NCBI RefSeq assembly: GCF_001767295.1
Contig: NZ_CP014944.1
Coordinates: 3,534,001-3,598,000 of the forward strand
Length of the DNA stretch: 64,000 nt
Reading direction: 5' to 3'
DNA from: Colwellia sp. PAMC 20917
GTDB lineage: Bacteria > Pseudomonadota > Gammaproteobacteria > Enterobacterales > Alteromonadaceae
In this document: positions 18,996 to 27,866 of the stretch, piece by piece
Numbering within the stretch: position 1 is the stretch's first letter
How the letters are laid out: each line of letters begins with the position of its first letter
Translations under genes and position numbers: made by a program
The notes under the pieces: generated by a model
The model's database searches: none
Told to the model about the DNA's origin: nothing
Seen by the model: only the letters and a program-made list of their open reading frames with translations

Positions 18996-20354
18996 ATGAT
19001 AGGTTTTGATTACGGCACTTCAAATTGTGCTGTCGCAGTAATGGAAAGTGGCCAGCCGAAGATATTATCTTTAGGCGAGCATGGTAAGTATATTCCTTCA
19101 ACACTATACGCACCAAGTCGAGACATTATTTCTCATTGGTTATGTCAACAATTAAGTGAAGAGCAACAGCTGCTGTTCAAACAACAGCGGGTTGGTCCGT
19201 TACAAAAAGGTCAGAATGTATTACGAGAGCTAAAGCTCGATGGCATTCCTAGTGAATTATCGTTTGGCCAAGCCGCGCTGAATCTATACTTAGAAGATCC
19301 CGAAGAAGGTTATTACATTAAGTCACCAAAATCCTTTTTAGGGGCGAGTGGTTTGGTTGATAGCCAAATTAACTTGTTCGAAGATATTGTTGCTGCAATG
19401 ATGAGCAACATAAAAACATTGGCTGAAGAAAACCAGCAAAAAGAAATAACGCAGACTGTTATTGGCAGACCGATTAATTTTCAAGGATTAAAAGGTGAAG
19501 AAAGTAATCGCCAAGCGTTAACGATATTAACTAATGCAGCTAAACGAGTCGGTTATAAGAGTGTAGAATTTCAATATGAGCCAGTTGCCGCCGGTTTTGA
19601 ATATGAAGCAAGTTTGCAAGAAGAAACGAAAGTTTTAGTTGTTGATATAGGTGGTGGTACTACTGATTGCTCAATGTTATTGATGGGACCACAATTTAAA
19701 AGTAGTACATCAAGAGAGCAACATTTGCTTGCGCACACCGGTGTTCGTATTGGCGGTAATGATTTCGATATTCAATTAGCGCTCAAGGGAATAATGCCGA
19801 GCCTAGGGATGAATGATACGTTAAAAACGGGTAAACCTATGCCTGTTAATAGTTTTAATCAAGCTGTGGCCATTAATAATATTAACGAGCAAACTAATTT
19901 TTACAGTCAAGCCAATTATCGTTATTTGCAAACGCTGCAACGCGATGCTAAACAGCCTGAGGTATTTTCCCGTTTGTTAAAGGTTCACCAGCAAAAATTA
20001 AGTCACCTTATTGTTAATGGTGCAGAGCAAGCAAAAATAGGCTTAACCGAACAAGACTCTCAGTCAATATACCTAGATGAATTAGCTGATAATTTAAAAG
20101 TAGAAGTTAATCGTGCCTTGATGTTGAAAGCAAGCTCTTCACAATTGAAGCAAATTGCTCAATTGATGAATGAATGTGTTGTGCAAGCTAATTGCCAACC
20201 TGATGTGATTTTTGTTACTGGAGGCTCAGCAAAGTCACCGGTGCTAAACCAATTTTTACGTGAGCAAATGCCAAATACGCCGGTGATTGCTGGCGATCAC
20301 TTTGGCAGTGTAACCGTTGGCTTAGCGCGCTGGGCAGAAAAAGTATTTCAATAG
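18996..20354 (+). CDS. yegD: Hsp70-family chaperone-like protein YegD
   Basis: A 452-residue actin-like ATPase of the Hsp70 superfamily without the substrate-binding lid. The phosphate-1 motif FDYGTSNC is at the N-terminus, phosphate-2 is VVDIGGGTTDCS near residue 215, and the adenosine motif is FVTGGSAKSPVL near residue 410. Long stretches such as YIKSPKSFLGASGL and QTVIGRPINFQGL are diagnostic of E. coli YegD (450 residues). Substrates are unknown; no DnaJ or GrpE partner is adjacent. Confidence 0.95.
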   Translation: MIGFDYGTSNCAVAVMESGQPKILSLGEHGKYIPSTLYAPSRDIISHWLCQQLSEEQQLLFKQQRVGPLQKGQNVLRELKLDGIPSELSFGQAALNLYLEDPEEGYYIKSPKSFLGASGLVDSQINLFEDIVAAMMSNIKTLAEENQQKEITQTVIGRPINFQGLKGEESNRQALTILTNAAKRVGYKSVEFQYEPVAAGFEYEASLQEETKVLVVDIGGGTTDCSMLLMGPQFKSSTSREQHLLAHTGVRIGGNDFDIQLALKGIMPSLGMNDTLKTGKPMPVNSFNQAVAINNINEQTNFYSQANYRYLQTLQRDAKQPEVFSRLLKVHQQKLSHLIVNGAEQAKIGLTEQDSQSIYLDELADNLKVEVNRALMLKASSSQLKQIAQLMNECVVQANCQPDVIFVTGGSAKSPVLNQFLREQMPNTPVIAGDHFGSVTVGLARWAEKVFQ

Positions 20355-20454
20355 CATGACATTTCACTGCAATTATCTTGTAATAGTAGTGTCAACAATG
20401 TTAAAAACAATACTGTGGATTTGTGACTGGTTTTACATTTAAAAAGGAATTGAT

Positions 20455-21132
20455 ATGTGTATTAAAACATTAAGTTTTATTTGTTTTTTTTATAGTTTTT
20501 TCACCTTCAGTGGCCTAGCTAACAATTACCAACCGATAGTTGTTGGCGTTAATGAGAGCATTGCCGGTAAATCACTTGATCAATATGCGAATACTTGGTG
20601 GCAATGGACCAACACAATGAGCGATAAAAACTCTCCGGTGCGTGATAGTACGGGAGAGCTTTGTGGTGTTAATCAAAGTGGTAATGTTTGGTTTTTAGCC
20701 GGTGGTTATGGTACCTCGAAAATAAAGCGGCATTGCATTATTCCTTATGGTAAACATATCTTCTTTCCTATTATTAATATGGCGTACTGGCCAGAAAAAA
20801 ATATCAGTAAAACCTGTGATGAAGTAAAACAAGAAGCGGCATTAAACAATGGCGAGTTGTATTTTGTTTATGCTGAACTGGATGGCCAATCTATTCCCAA
20901 TATCCGTAATAATCGAATAAAATCAAAAGAATGTTTTGATTTACATGCATTACTTGCGAAAACACAAGCAACAGAAAAAGTTTATCCTTCTGCTACTGAT
21001 GGCTATTGGTTAATGTTGCGCCCCTTGTCTAAAGGCATTCATTCTTTAAAGTTTAATGCCCAGTACCATCATGATAAGACAGTGCATGGACATATGATGC
21101 AGGACATTGAATATACGATTGAGGTCATTTAA
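20455..21132 (+). CDS. Secreted protein of unknown function
   Basis: I do not recognise a characterised family. A signal peptide of about 22 residues (hydrophobic SFICFFYSFFTFSGLA, cleavage probably after LANN region) is followed by a 200-residue domain beginning with a Trp-rich NTWWQWTNTM stretch, then CGVNQSGNVWFLAGGYG and a C-terminal beta-rich end (GIHSLKFNAQY...YTIEV). Four cysteines after the signal could form two disulfides, fitting export. A strong ribosome binding site (AAAGGAA) supports the start. It is monocistronic between yegD and yajD. A periplasmic or extracellular beta-sandwich is the best guess. Confidence 0.75.
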   Translation: MCIKTLSFICFFYSFFTFSGLANNYQPIVVGVNESIAGKSLDQYANTWWQWTNTMSDKNSPVRDSTGELCGVNQSGNVWFLAGGYGTSKIKRHCIIPYGKHIFFPIINMAYWPEKNISKTCDEVKQEAALNNGELYFVYAELDGQSIPNIRNNRIKSKECFDLHALLAKTQATEKVYPSATDGYWLMLRPLSKGIHSLKFNAQYHHDKTVHGHMMQDIEYTIEVI

Positions 21133-21283
21133 ATGCGTTAAGCCTCTGAAGCGCCTGTCATTATAGTTAAAGCTGCTTGATTTTGAAGCTTGGTCATTTA
21201 TGGCCTTAGTAGTTCACATAGACATTGAACATATTTAAGCAGTATTTTACAATGGTTTATGTTTACTTTCATATTGCTTAATT

Positions 21284-21628
21284 ATGTCCTCTGATACCTT
21301 AGGCGCAAGCCTTAATTACAAAGCTAAAGAAAAGGGTTATCGTGATCGTGCCCTCAAATTATTTCCTTGGGTCTGTGGCCGCTGTGCTCGAGAGTTTGTT
21401 TATTCAAACCTTATGGAGTTAACTGTGCATCATGTTGATCACGACCATACTAATAATCCAAATGATGGAAGTAATTGGGAACTGTTATGTATTTACTGTC
21501 ACGATAACGAACACGCTAAATATACAGATCACGCTAAATATAAAACAGAAGTTATTGCCGGTGATACTAATCAAGATACGGCAACCTATAATCCATTTGC
21601 TGACTTGAAATCAATGCTTAAGAAATAA
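21284..21628 (+). CDS. yajD: HNH nuclease-family protein YajD
   Basis: A 114-residue protein with a treble-clef HNH fold: CGRC at about residues 36-39, the HNH core HHVDHDHTNNP, and a second pair of cysteines CIYCHDNEH. The sequence follows E. coli YajD closely (WVCGRCAREFVYSNL; NWELLCIYCHD; the C-terminal TYNPFADLKSM). The family is widespread and uncharacterised; a DNA- or RNA-cleaving role is inferred from the fold only. Confidence 0.93.
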   Translation: MSSDTLGASLNYKAKEKGYRDRALKLFPWVCGRCAREFVYSNLMELTVHHVDHDHTNNPNDGSNWELLCIYCHDNEHAKYTDHAKYKTEVIAGDTNQDTATYNPFADLKSMLKK

Positions 21629-21753
21629 TTTATTTATATTTCAATATGGTTACAATTTTTTTTCATTTTTTTACAAAATTACCATTGTGTTTTACCGAGA
21701 TAACCCCGAGTATATTAAGTGAAGACAATTTTCTCTTAGTAAAAGGTAACATT

Positions 21754-22092
21754 ATGAAAATAAATATTTCCGGTCACCATGTTGAAATTACTGAAGGTAT
21801 CCAGCAGTCAATTGAGGACAAGTTTAAAAAAGTTGCTAAGCATTACCCAAGTCTCACTTCTATTAGCGCAATTATTACCGTCGAGCCTCATCAACAAAAA
21901 TTAGAAGTTTCTACTCACTATGAAGGTAATGAGATCTCCGTAACGGCATCAGGAAAAGAGTTGTACGCTGCTATTGCAAGTGCCGCTAAAAAGATGGAAG
22001 CAGCCCTCGCTCACCGCAAAGGTGTCTTAGCTGCAAAATTACATAAAAAATATGAAGTTGAACAATCAGATGCATTTTTACCTGTGGAATAA
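21754..22092 (+). CDS. hpf: Ribosome hibernation promoting factor HPF
   Basis: Short-form HPF/YfiA-family protein that binds the 30S A and P sites and inactivates ribosomes in stationary phase or stress. The ATG at 21754 gives 112 residues beginning MKINISGHHVEIT, the normal family start, with AAAAGG seven bases upstream; an open frame continues 108 bases further up but is not homologous. The C-terminal tail is short (YEVEQSDAFLPVE), so it is not the long dimerising form. It has its own terminator. Confidence 0.94.
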   Translation: MKINISGHHVEITEGIQQSIEDKFKKVAKHYPSLTSISAIITVEPHQQKLEVSTHYEGNEISVTASGKELYAAIASAAKKMEAALAHRKGVLAAKLHKKYEVEQSDAFLPVE

Positions 22093-22121
22093 ATGTAATC
22101 GAATTAGTTTATTATCTTAAC

Positions 22122-22148
22122 AAAGGTTGCTATGAGCAGCCTTTTTTA
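22122..22148 (+). terminator. Rho-independent terminator after hpf
   Basis: AAGGTTGC and GCAGCCTT (8 bp, one T-G pair) around TATGA, followed by T6; 30 bases past the hpf stop. Confidence 0.87.
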
Positions 22149-22240
22149 TGTTCAGGAAAATGTTGATAACAGCTTTAGGCATCCTAGTCTTTGCTGCAAT
22201 AGTGCTTGTTGCACGTTATTTTAGCTGCCGACAAATTTAG
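22148..22240 (+). CDS. Possible 30-residue single-pass membrane peptide
   Basis: An open frame starting with ATG at 22148 would encode MFRKMLITALGILVFAAIVL followed by a short polar tail ending CRQI. It has a positively charged start, one hydrophobic helix and no homologue that I recognise. The start overlaps the T-run of the hpf terminator and there is no good ribosome binding site, so it may be chance. Confidence 0.22.
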   Translation: MFRKMLITALGILVFAAIVLVARYFSCRQI

Positions 22241-22306
22241 ACCTTCCATTGTGGATGGTAAATAACGATGATGTCTATAACTGGCAGCGTAAACAGGGAG
22301 AAACCA

Positions 22307-23257
22307 TTGGCCGGATCAAGTTTATTAACCTTACTCGATGATATTGCAACAGTACTTGATGATGTCGCTATCTTATCAAAAGTCGCAGCAAAGAAAACAG
22401 CTGGCGTATTAGGGGATGATTTAGCACTGAATGCTGAGCAGGTCTCAGGAGTTAAAGCTGAACGTGAATTACCGGTAGTTTGGGCTGTTGCTAAAGGGTC
22501 GCTGTTAAACAAACTTATCATTGTGCCTACCGCTTTAGTTATTAGTGCTTTTGCGCCGCCCTTAATTACTCTCTTGCTTGTTATTGGCGGGCTGTTTTTA
22601 TGCTTTGAAGGTTTTGAAAAGGTCTTCCATAAATTCTTCCAACATAATGATAATTCATCTCAAGATCAAAAAGAGGCACATCAAAAAAAGTTGTTAGCTT
22701 TAGCCGATGAAAACGTAGATTTAGTCGCCTTTGAAGAGAAAAAAATTAAAGGTGCCATCCGTACTGATTTTATATTATCAGCAGAAATTGTTGTTATTGC
22801 TTTAGGCACAGTTCAAGAGGCTGCCTTTGAAGTTCAAGTTGCGGTCGTTTCTGGACTTGCCCTAGCAATAACCTTTGGTGTTTATGGGCTTGTTGCCGCT
22901 ATCGTTAAACTTGACGACTTAGGCTTATACTTATTAAGAAAGTCTGTTTCGGGGCGCTTTAATGCCATTCAACGAGCTTTAGGGCGCGGTTTACTTATTT
23001 TTGCCCCGGCATTAATGAAAACGCTGACAGTGGTTGGTACTATTGCAATGTTCTTGGTAGGCGGTGGTATTTTGGTCCATAGTTTTTCATGGTTGCATAA
23101 GCAGGTACATCATCTGGTTGAATTTCTGGCGAACACTTTTGGGGCGATCGCTGAAATTATAGTACCGATATTAACCGAAGGTATCATAGGTATTATTGCC
23201 GGAGGCTTAGTGTTATTAGTCGTAACATTAGTAAAGTCACTTAAAAAAGCCCATTAA
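22307..23257 (+). CDS. yedI: DUF808 family inner-membrane protein (YedI-like)
   Basis: A 316-residue multi-pass membrane protein of unknown function. The conserved start [18 protein letters not shown] and the [15 protein letters not shown] block are hallmarks of E. coli YedI. The best start is TTG at 22307, because AGGGAG lies six bases upstream and the family N-terminus is MAGSS; the upstream ATG codons at 22268-22273 would add a non-homologous extension and lack a ribosome binding site. About five to six hydrophobic segments follow (near residues 70-105, 155-210, 225-260, 280-310). Confidence 0.87.
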   Translation: MAGSSLLTLLDDIATVLDDVAILSKVAAKKTAGVLGDDLALNAEQVSGVKAERELPVVWAVAKGSLLNKLIIVPTALVISAFAPPLITLLLVIGGLFLCFEGFEKVFHKFFQHNDNSSQDQKEAHQKKLLALADENVDLVAFEEKKIKGAIRTDFILSAEIVVIALGTVQEAAFEVQVAVVSGLALAITFGVYGLVAAIVKLDDLGLYLLRKSVSGRFNAIQRALGRGLLIFAPALMKTLTVVGTIAMFLVGGGILVHSFSWLHKQVHHLVEFLANTFGAIAEIIVPILTEGIIGIIAGGLVLLVVTLVKSLKKAH

Positions 23258-23281
23258 TATGTTTTCTGTGGTTAGTTTAAT

Positions 23282-23310
23282 GTAGCTGATGTTTAAAAAT
23301 ATTCAGCTAC
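23282..23310. terminator. 8-bp hairpin between convergent genes
   Basis: GTAGCTGA (23282-23289) and TCAGCTAC (23303-23310) pair perfectly around a 13-base AT loop. It lies between the ends of the DUF808 gene and the convergent deacetylase gene. No T-run on either side, so termination is only suggested by position. Confidence 0.4.
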
Positions 23311-23316
23311 ATGCTT

Positions 23317-23363
23317 GATTACTGATTACTGATTACTGATTACTGATTACTGATTACTGATTA
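23317..23363. repeat. Tandem repeat, 6.7 copies of GATTACT
   Basis: Six exact copies of the 7-base unit GATTACT (23317-23358) followed by GATTA. The last residues and the stop codon of the deacetylase gene lie within it. Confidence 0.97.
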
Positions 23364-24303
23364 AACCTTTCATATGTTCAACGACACTTCGTCCTAAAGC
23401 ACTTAAAGCATAGCCCCCTTCAAGCATTGATATTATTCGACCTTCGCTGTACTTATCAGCAATGGTCTTAAGTTCATCCGTTACCCAACGGTAATCACAC
23501 TCAGTCAGGCTAATTTGCGACATTTCATCTTCGATATGAGCGTCAAAACCAGCAGAAATGAAAATAATTTGCGGTTTAAATTTCTCTAAAGCCGGCAACC
23601 AATGCTTACTTATCGCCGCTCTAAACTCAGGGCCTTTGCAAGTGGCAGGTAAGGGGGTGTTGATAATAGGTGGCGTATCACTTTCTTGCATTTCAAAAGG
23701 ATAAAAAGGGTACTGGTAGCTTGAACAAAATAAGTAACCTTGTTCTTTGCCATTAGCGGTGGCTCTTTTAATAATATCTTCGGTGCCATTACCATGATGT
23801 ACGTCAAAATCTACGATCGCGACACGTTCTAGTTTATATTTTTTCTTTGCGTAAGCGGCTGCGATAGCAATATTATTAAAAAAACAAAACCCCATACCTT
23901 TATCATATTCAGCATGATGCCCAGGAGGGCGCGTAGCACAAAAAGCGGCCGTTAAGGTTTTATCCATCACTAAATCAACGGCATTAATCGCTGCACCAGC
24001 CGATAATAAGGCAGCTGGTAAGGTATCAGCATTCATGCTGGTATCATCATCAAGGCGAAAAATGGCATCTTGATCGCTTGTTTTTGGGGCATTATCAAAA
24101 ATATATTGGATATACTTGTCATCGTGAGCAAGTGAAATGAGATCTCGGTCGATAGGTGTAGCATCATATTGGCGGATAACATATTCAAGACCACTGCGGA
24201 TCAACTGATCTTGAATCGCCCCCAGTCTTTTTGGGCTTTCTGGATGATAATCCCCCATACTGTGCCCATTACATTTATGATGACCAATTACACCTACTGT
24301 CAT
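23347..24303 (-). CDS. Histone deacetylase-family (arginase/deacetylase fold) hydrolase
   Basis: A 318-residue zinc deacetylase of the HDAC superfamily (AcuC/HdaH/acetylpolyamine amidohydrolase group). Active-site features are visible: HHAEYDKGMGFCFFNN (tandem His and the following Phe-Cys-Phe), zinc ligands in DFDVHHGNGT, a further Asp in SAGFDAH and the transition-state Tyr in LEGGYAL. In bacteria such enzymes act on acetyl-lysine proteins, acetylpolyamines or other N-acyl substrates; the substrate here is unknown. Its ATG overlaps the stop of the upstream acetyl-CoA hydrolase/GNAT gene (ATGA), so the two are translationally coupled. Its stop lies in a GATTACT repeat. Confidence 0.9.
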   Translation of the reverse strand: MTVGVIGHHKCNGHSMGDYHPESPKRLGAIQDQLIRSGLEYVIRQYDATPIDRDLISLAHDDKYIQYIFDNAPKTSDQDAIFRLDDDTSMNADTLPAALLSAGAAINAVDLVMDKTLTAAFCATRPPGHHAEYDKGMGFCFFNNIAIAAAYAKKKYKLERVAIVDFDVHHGNGTEDIIKRATANGKEQGYLFCSSYQYPFYPFEMQESDTPPIINTPLPATCKGPEFRAAISKHWLPALEKFKPQIIFISAGFDAHIEDEMSQISLTECDYRWVTDELKTIADKYSEGRIISMLEGGYALSALGRSVVEHMKGLISNQ

Positions 24304-26171
24304 GATTGTTCCTCTATTTCTGCTATTGTTGATGCTGTTAATTGTAATTCTAAATTGAGTTCGTCCATCTCTTCAGAATATTTTCGAAGAAATCCTGCTT
24401 TTTCAAAGACCTTTAACATTGGCGCATTATCTCGTCTTACACAGGCAATGAGCTTGTCTAGCTTACGTAGGGTAGCAATTTTTATTATTTCATCTAATAA
24501 GGTTTTTGCCATTCCTTTACCACGTTTATGCTCGCTGATAACGAAAGCTACTTCACCACAATTATGACTTTCGATGAAGTAGTAGCGACCAACGGCATGG
24601 ATAACATCAGCTAAATTAGTGCGCTGAGTAAAGCACAAGGCTAAATCTTTATGTTGGTCGACACTGACTAACTTACAAGCGTTTTCACGGGTCATTTGTG
24701 TGGCATGATGGTTATAACGCATGATCAAGGTTTCTTTGGTATGCGAATAGAAAAACTCCTGTAAACGACGTTCGTCAGCGGGAGCTAAGGGGCGTAAATA
24801 ATAATTAATGTCTTCAAAGGTAAATTTTTTGAGTTCTATTTCGCCTAATTCAGGTACTGAGGTTGGCGAGCTCTCTTGATATTCTGGCACCCAATAGTTT
24901 TTCCTGACATCTTTTAAAAGTTGCTCGCGAAATTTTGGATGAGCAATACGAATAAGTTCTAATGCCCGTTCACGGATACTTTTCCCTAATAATGAAGCAA
25001 TACCATATTCAGTAACAACATAAGAGACATGACCGCGAGAAGTGACCACACCACCACCTTCGGTAATATGGGCAACAATACGAGAGGTTTTTCCATCTTT
25101 TGTTGTCGAGGGCAGCGCAATAATGGGTTTACCACCTTTACTCAATGACGCGCCACGTACAAAATCGACTTGACCACCAATACCACTATAAAATTGATAA
25201 CCAATAGAATCTGAAACGACCTGACCAGTCAAATCTACTTCTATAGCGCTATTAATAGAAACCATATTATCATTTTTAGCAATATTTACCGGAGAGTTAA
25301 CATGCTCTGAAGGATAGAATTCAACATGGGGGTTACCATCAACAAAATCGTAGAGTCGCTGCGTTCCCATACAAAAAGTTAACACGGCTTTTCCTTTGTG
25401 AAAGGTCTTTTTACGGTTGTTAATAACACCCGAACGTATTAAGTCGATTACGCCATCAGAGATCATCTCACTATGAATGCCTAAATCTTTATGGTTCGCT
25501 AAATAGCGTAAGACCGCTTCAGGAATTTTTCCTATACCTATTTGCAGGGTTGAGCCATCTTCAATGAGCATAGAAACATATTGACCTACTTGCTCTGCCA
25601 CTCGGTCAATACTCGGTTGTGCTAAAACAGGAAGAGTTTGATCTGCCTCTAACCAAGCATGAATTTGATTAACATGAACAAAACTATGTCCATTCGTTCG
25701 TGGCATTTTTGAATTGATTTGTGCAATAACATATTTTGCTGATTTTACTGCCGACGACACTATGTCTACGCTCACGCCAAGTGAACAATAACCATATTCA
25801 TCTGGCGGACTAACCATAATTAATGCCGCATCAAGTGGTAAAACATTTTCACGAAATAAACGGGGAATATCAGAAATAAAGCTCGGTGTATAGTCAGCTC
25901 TGCCTTCTGCGATGGCTTCGCGAATATTTTTACCACCAATAAATAGCGCATTTACTTTGAATAAATCTTTGTGCTCAGGTGTTGCCCACTTATTATCTGA
26001 AAGCGTTAATATATGAACCGTTTCAATGTCATGCAATTTTGCACTGTTGGCAATTAAATCGTCGATTAAGGCGTTTGGTACAGCGGCATTAGAGCCAATG
26101 AAAATGCGATTACCTGATTTTAAGAATTGTTCCCATTTTACTGTTTTCTTATCTTGGTCGAATAATGACAT
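24300..26171 (-). CDS. Acetyl-CoA hydrolase/CoA-transferase fused to a GNAT acetyltransferase domain
   Basis: A 623-residue two-domain protein. Residues 1 to about 440 form an acetyl-CoA hydrolase/transferase (4-hydroxybutyrate CoA-transferase-like): an N-terminal CoA-transferase half, then QIGIGKIPEAVL, the NPHVEFYPSEHVN stretch with a candidate catalytic Glu, and GIGGQVDFVRGA. From about residue 460 there is a GNAT domain with the acetyl-CoA loop RGKGMAKTLL and the C-terminal NAPMLKVFEKAGF. The fusion joins enzymes that handle acetyl-CoA; acting as a protein lysine acetyltransferase is an inference. It is coupled (ATGA) to the deacetylase gene downstream. Start ATG at 26171 follows a 265-base leader with a tandem repeat. 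Confidence 0.9.
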   Translation of the reverse strand: MSLFDQDKKTVKWEQFLKSGNRIFIGSNAAVPNALIDDLIANSAKLHDIETVHILTLSDNKWATPEHKDLFKVNALFIGGKNIREAIAEGRADYTPSFISDIPRLFRENVLPLDAALIMVSPPDEYGYCSLGVSVDIVSSAVKSAKYVIAQINSKMPRTNGHSFVHVNQIHAWLEADQTLPVLAQPSIDRVAEQVGQYVSMLIEDGSTLQIGIGKIPEAVLRYLANHKDLGIHSEMISDGVIDLIRSGVINNRKKTFHKGKAVLTFCMGTQRLYDFVDGNPHVEFYPSEHVNSPVNIAKNDNMVSINSAIEVDLTGQVVSDSIGYQFYSGIGGQVDFVRGASLSKGGKPIIALPSTTKDGKTSRIVAHITEGGGVVTSRGHVSYVVTEYGIASLLGKSIRERALELIRIAHPKFREQLLKDVRKNYWVPEYQESSPTSVPELGEIELKKFTFEDINYYLRPLAPADERRLQEFFYSHTKETLIMRYNHHATQMTRENACKLVSVDQHKDLALCFTQRTNLADVIHAVGRYYFIESHNCGEVAFVISEHKRGKGMAKTLLDEIIKIATLRKLDKLIACVRRDNAPMLKVFEKAGFLRKYSEEMDELNLELQLTASTIAEIEEQS

Positions 26172-26279
26172 AGTAAGTGACTCTCATTAATGATGATAAA
26201 TAAAGTATGCCGCAACAGCTAAAGGCTTTATTGATTAAAATCAAGGCAATTGAGTATAACGTAACGTTATTGTCTATGG

Positions 26280-26336
26280 TCTTATACCTTAGTCTTATAC
26301 CTTAGTCTTATACCTTAGTCTTATACCTTAGTCTTA
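26280..26336. repeat. Tandem repeat, 4.4 copies of a 13-bp unit
   Basis: Four exact copies of TCTTATACCTTAG (26280-26331) plus TCTTA. It lies about 110 bases upstream of the acetyl-CoA hydrolase/GNAT start and inside its likely promoter region. Confidence 0.97.
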
Positions 26337-26436
26337 ACGTGTGAATATTTTGTTGTTTATACTTAAATAAAAATTAAAGGGTTTTAACATTGAGATAGAC
26401 ACTTTTTGGTTATAAAAGTAATCAATTTATTTATCA

Positions 26437-26754
26437 TCATTGACTGAAAAGAATAAAACCAATCCAGCTGATGACTAAAAGCAACCAAGGTAAGTAAAGT
26501 GCCCTTTTAGGTGGTATCTCTTGAGGGCAAGCTTCAGTGCTTTTTTCTTGATTGTTCTTTTCTCTCAGTAATGATTTTTTGGCCTTATCACGTATGCGAG
26601 ATTTTTTACTCTGCTGCTTCTTATATTCAGCAATACCTTTCTCAATACCTTGGGCAATAAGTTTAGTTTGCTCCTTCGTTTGTTTAGGCTTTTGTATGCT
26701 TTTAGCTATTTTTATTGCTTGTTCTTGTACTTCAGGAGAGTGTTTATCTAACAT
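26437..26754 (-). CDS. DUF2956 family small membrane protein
   Basis: A 105-residue protein. The N-terminal half is highly charged and helical with the family hallmark PKQTKEQTKLIAQGIEKGI, followed by a lysine/arginine-rich stretch, and one C-terminal membrane segment (about residues 88-104, LPWLLLVISWIGFILF). This is the DUF2956 layout, restricted to Vibrio, Shewanella and relatives; function unknown. The topology would place the charged domain in the cytoplasm. Confidence 0.87.
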   Translation of the reverse strand: MLDKHSPEVQEQAIKIAKSIQKPKQTKEQTKLIAQGIEKGIAEYKKQQSKKSRIRDKAKKSLLREKNNQEKSTEACPQEIPPKRALYLPWLLLVISWIGFILFSQ

Positions 26755-26853
26755 TTTATTTATTATCGTCTAATATTAATATCATAAGGATGAATCTATA
26801 AGAACCTCACCTGTTGAGCAAGGCTTATCTTAACTTTTAAAAAGTGATAAACC

Positions 26854-27681
26854 ATGCGTATGCCAGCGAAGGTAGTTGTTGAATTTTGGATGAAAATTTT
26901 TAATTGTATGGCCTTATTATTTAAAAGAGAATTACTTGTCTTACTTATCTTTATTAATGTCGATAGTTACGCATCTAATGAAAATCAAGTAAAAACCTTC
27001 GAACAGCAGCCACCTGGCATTCAGGTTGTATCTGAAATTTATCCACCTTACCAAGTTATCAATGAAAATGGTGAGCTTAGTGGGCTGTCTGCTGATAAAG
27101 TAAAATTGCTCTTTCATCATTCGTCTGTTGATTATCAGGTAAAGATATATCCGTGGGCACGGGCTTATCAACTAGCGTTAACGCAACCCAATACCTTTAT
27201 ATTTTCGCTATTAAGGACAAAAGAGCGGGAGTCTTTATTTCAGTGGATCGCATCATTATGTTCGATAGAATTTTCATTTTACCGATCAAAAAACAGGCCC
27301 GACATTCAAGTTAATTCATTAGCAGAAGCAAAGAATTATCTTATTGCTGCACAAAAAGGGCAAGCTTCAGCCGAGTATTTATTAAGACTAGGTTTTGAAC
27401 CTGAAAAAAATCTATCCATTTCATATAATAACGATAATTTTATTCAAATGTTAGCCTTCGACCGTGTTGAGTTGGTCGTTCTCTCATCAACATACTTTGC
27501 ATCGCTCATTGAAAGCAATTCACCCTATGCGGACAAGATAGAACCTATTTTTCCTATTGATTACTTAACGCGTAATTTATATTTAGCGAGTAGCCTTAAT
27601 ACCTCCTCCGATTTGATAAATAGACTTAATATATCCTATGATGAGTTAGCACCAAATTTTGACCATGACTGTAAAGAATAA
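26854..27681 (+). CDS. Orphan periplasmic substrate-binding protein (SBP_bac_3-like)
   Basis: A 275-residue protein with a hydrophobic N-terminal export segment and a bilobed extracellular solute-binding fold: IYPPYQVINENGELSGLSAD is the typical first strand-loop, followed by KIYPWARAYQLAL and a second lobe containing a LIAAQKGQASAEYLL hinge region. No ABC permease or ATPase gene is nearby, as in many such proteins of Alteromonadales whose roles are unclear. The start is uncertain: ATG at 26854 has a weak ribosome binding site and ATG at 26890 (MKIFNCMALLFKREL) would give a more standard signal peptide. Confidence 0.7.
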   Translation: MRMPAKVVVEFWMKIFNCMALLFKRELLVLLIFINVDSYASNENQVKTFEQQPPGIQVVSEIYPPYQVINENGELSGLSADKVKLLFHHSSVDYQVKIYPWARAYQLALTQPNTFIFSLLRTKERESLFQWIASLCSIEFSFYRSKNRPDIQVNSLAEAKNYLIAAQKGQASAEYLLRLGFEPEKNLSISYNNDNFIQMLAFDRVELVVLSSTYFASLIESNSPYADKIEPIFPIDYLTRNLYLASSLNTSSDLINRLNISYDELAPNFDHDCKE

Positions 27682-27866
27682 ACCTTGTTATTGCTTGATG
27701 GGTTGGTTGAATTACATGGATATTGGTTAAAAATACTAAATCATCATGTTTTATCTGTCTATTTATTACCGTGGATATGTAAGGTGTTGTAATTTAACAT
27801 TATTATTAATGGTCTGTTTATTGCTTTCATTTTAATAATATTTTAACTGTTTAAAGGAATAATAAT

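Noticed and set aside
20355-20454. Terminator between yegD and the secreted-protein gene
   Set aside because: Only a weak TGACA/TGTCA pairing over a long loop and no T-run; not supported.
23309-23370. Possible CRISPR or minisatellite array at the GATTACT repeat
   Set aside because: The units are 7 bases with no spacers; it is a simple tandem repeat.
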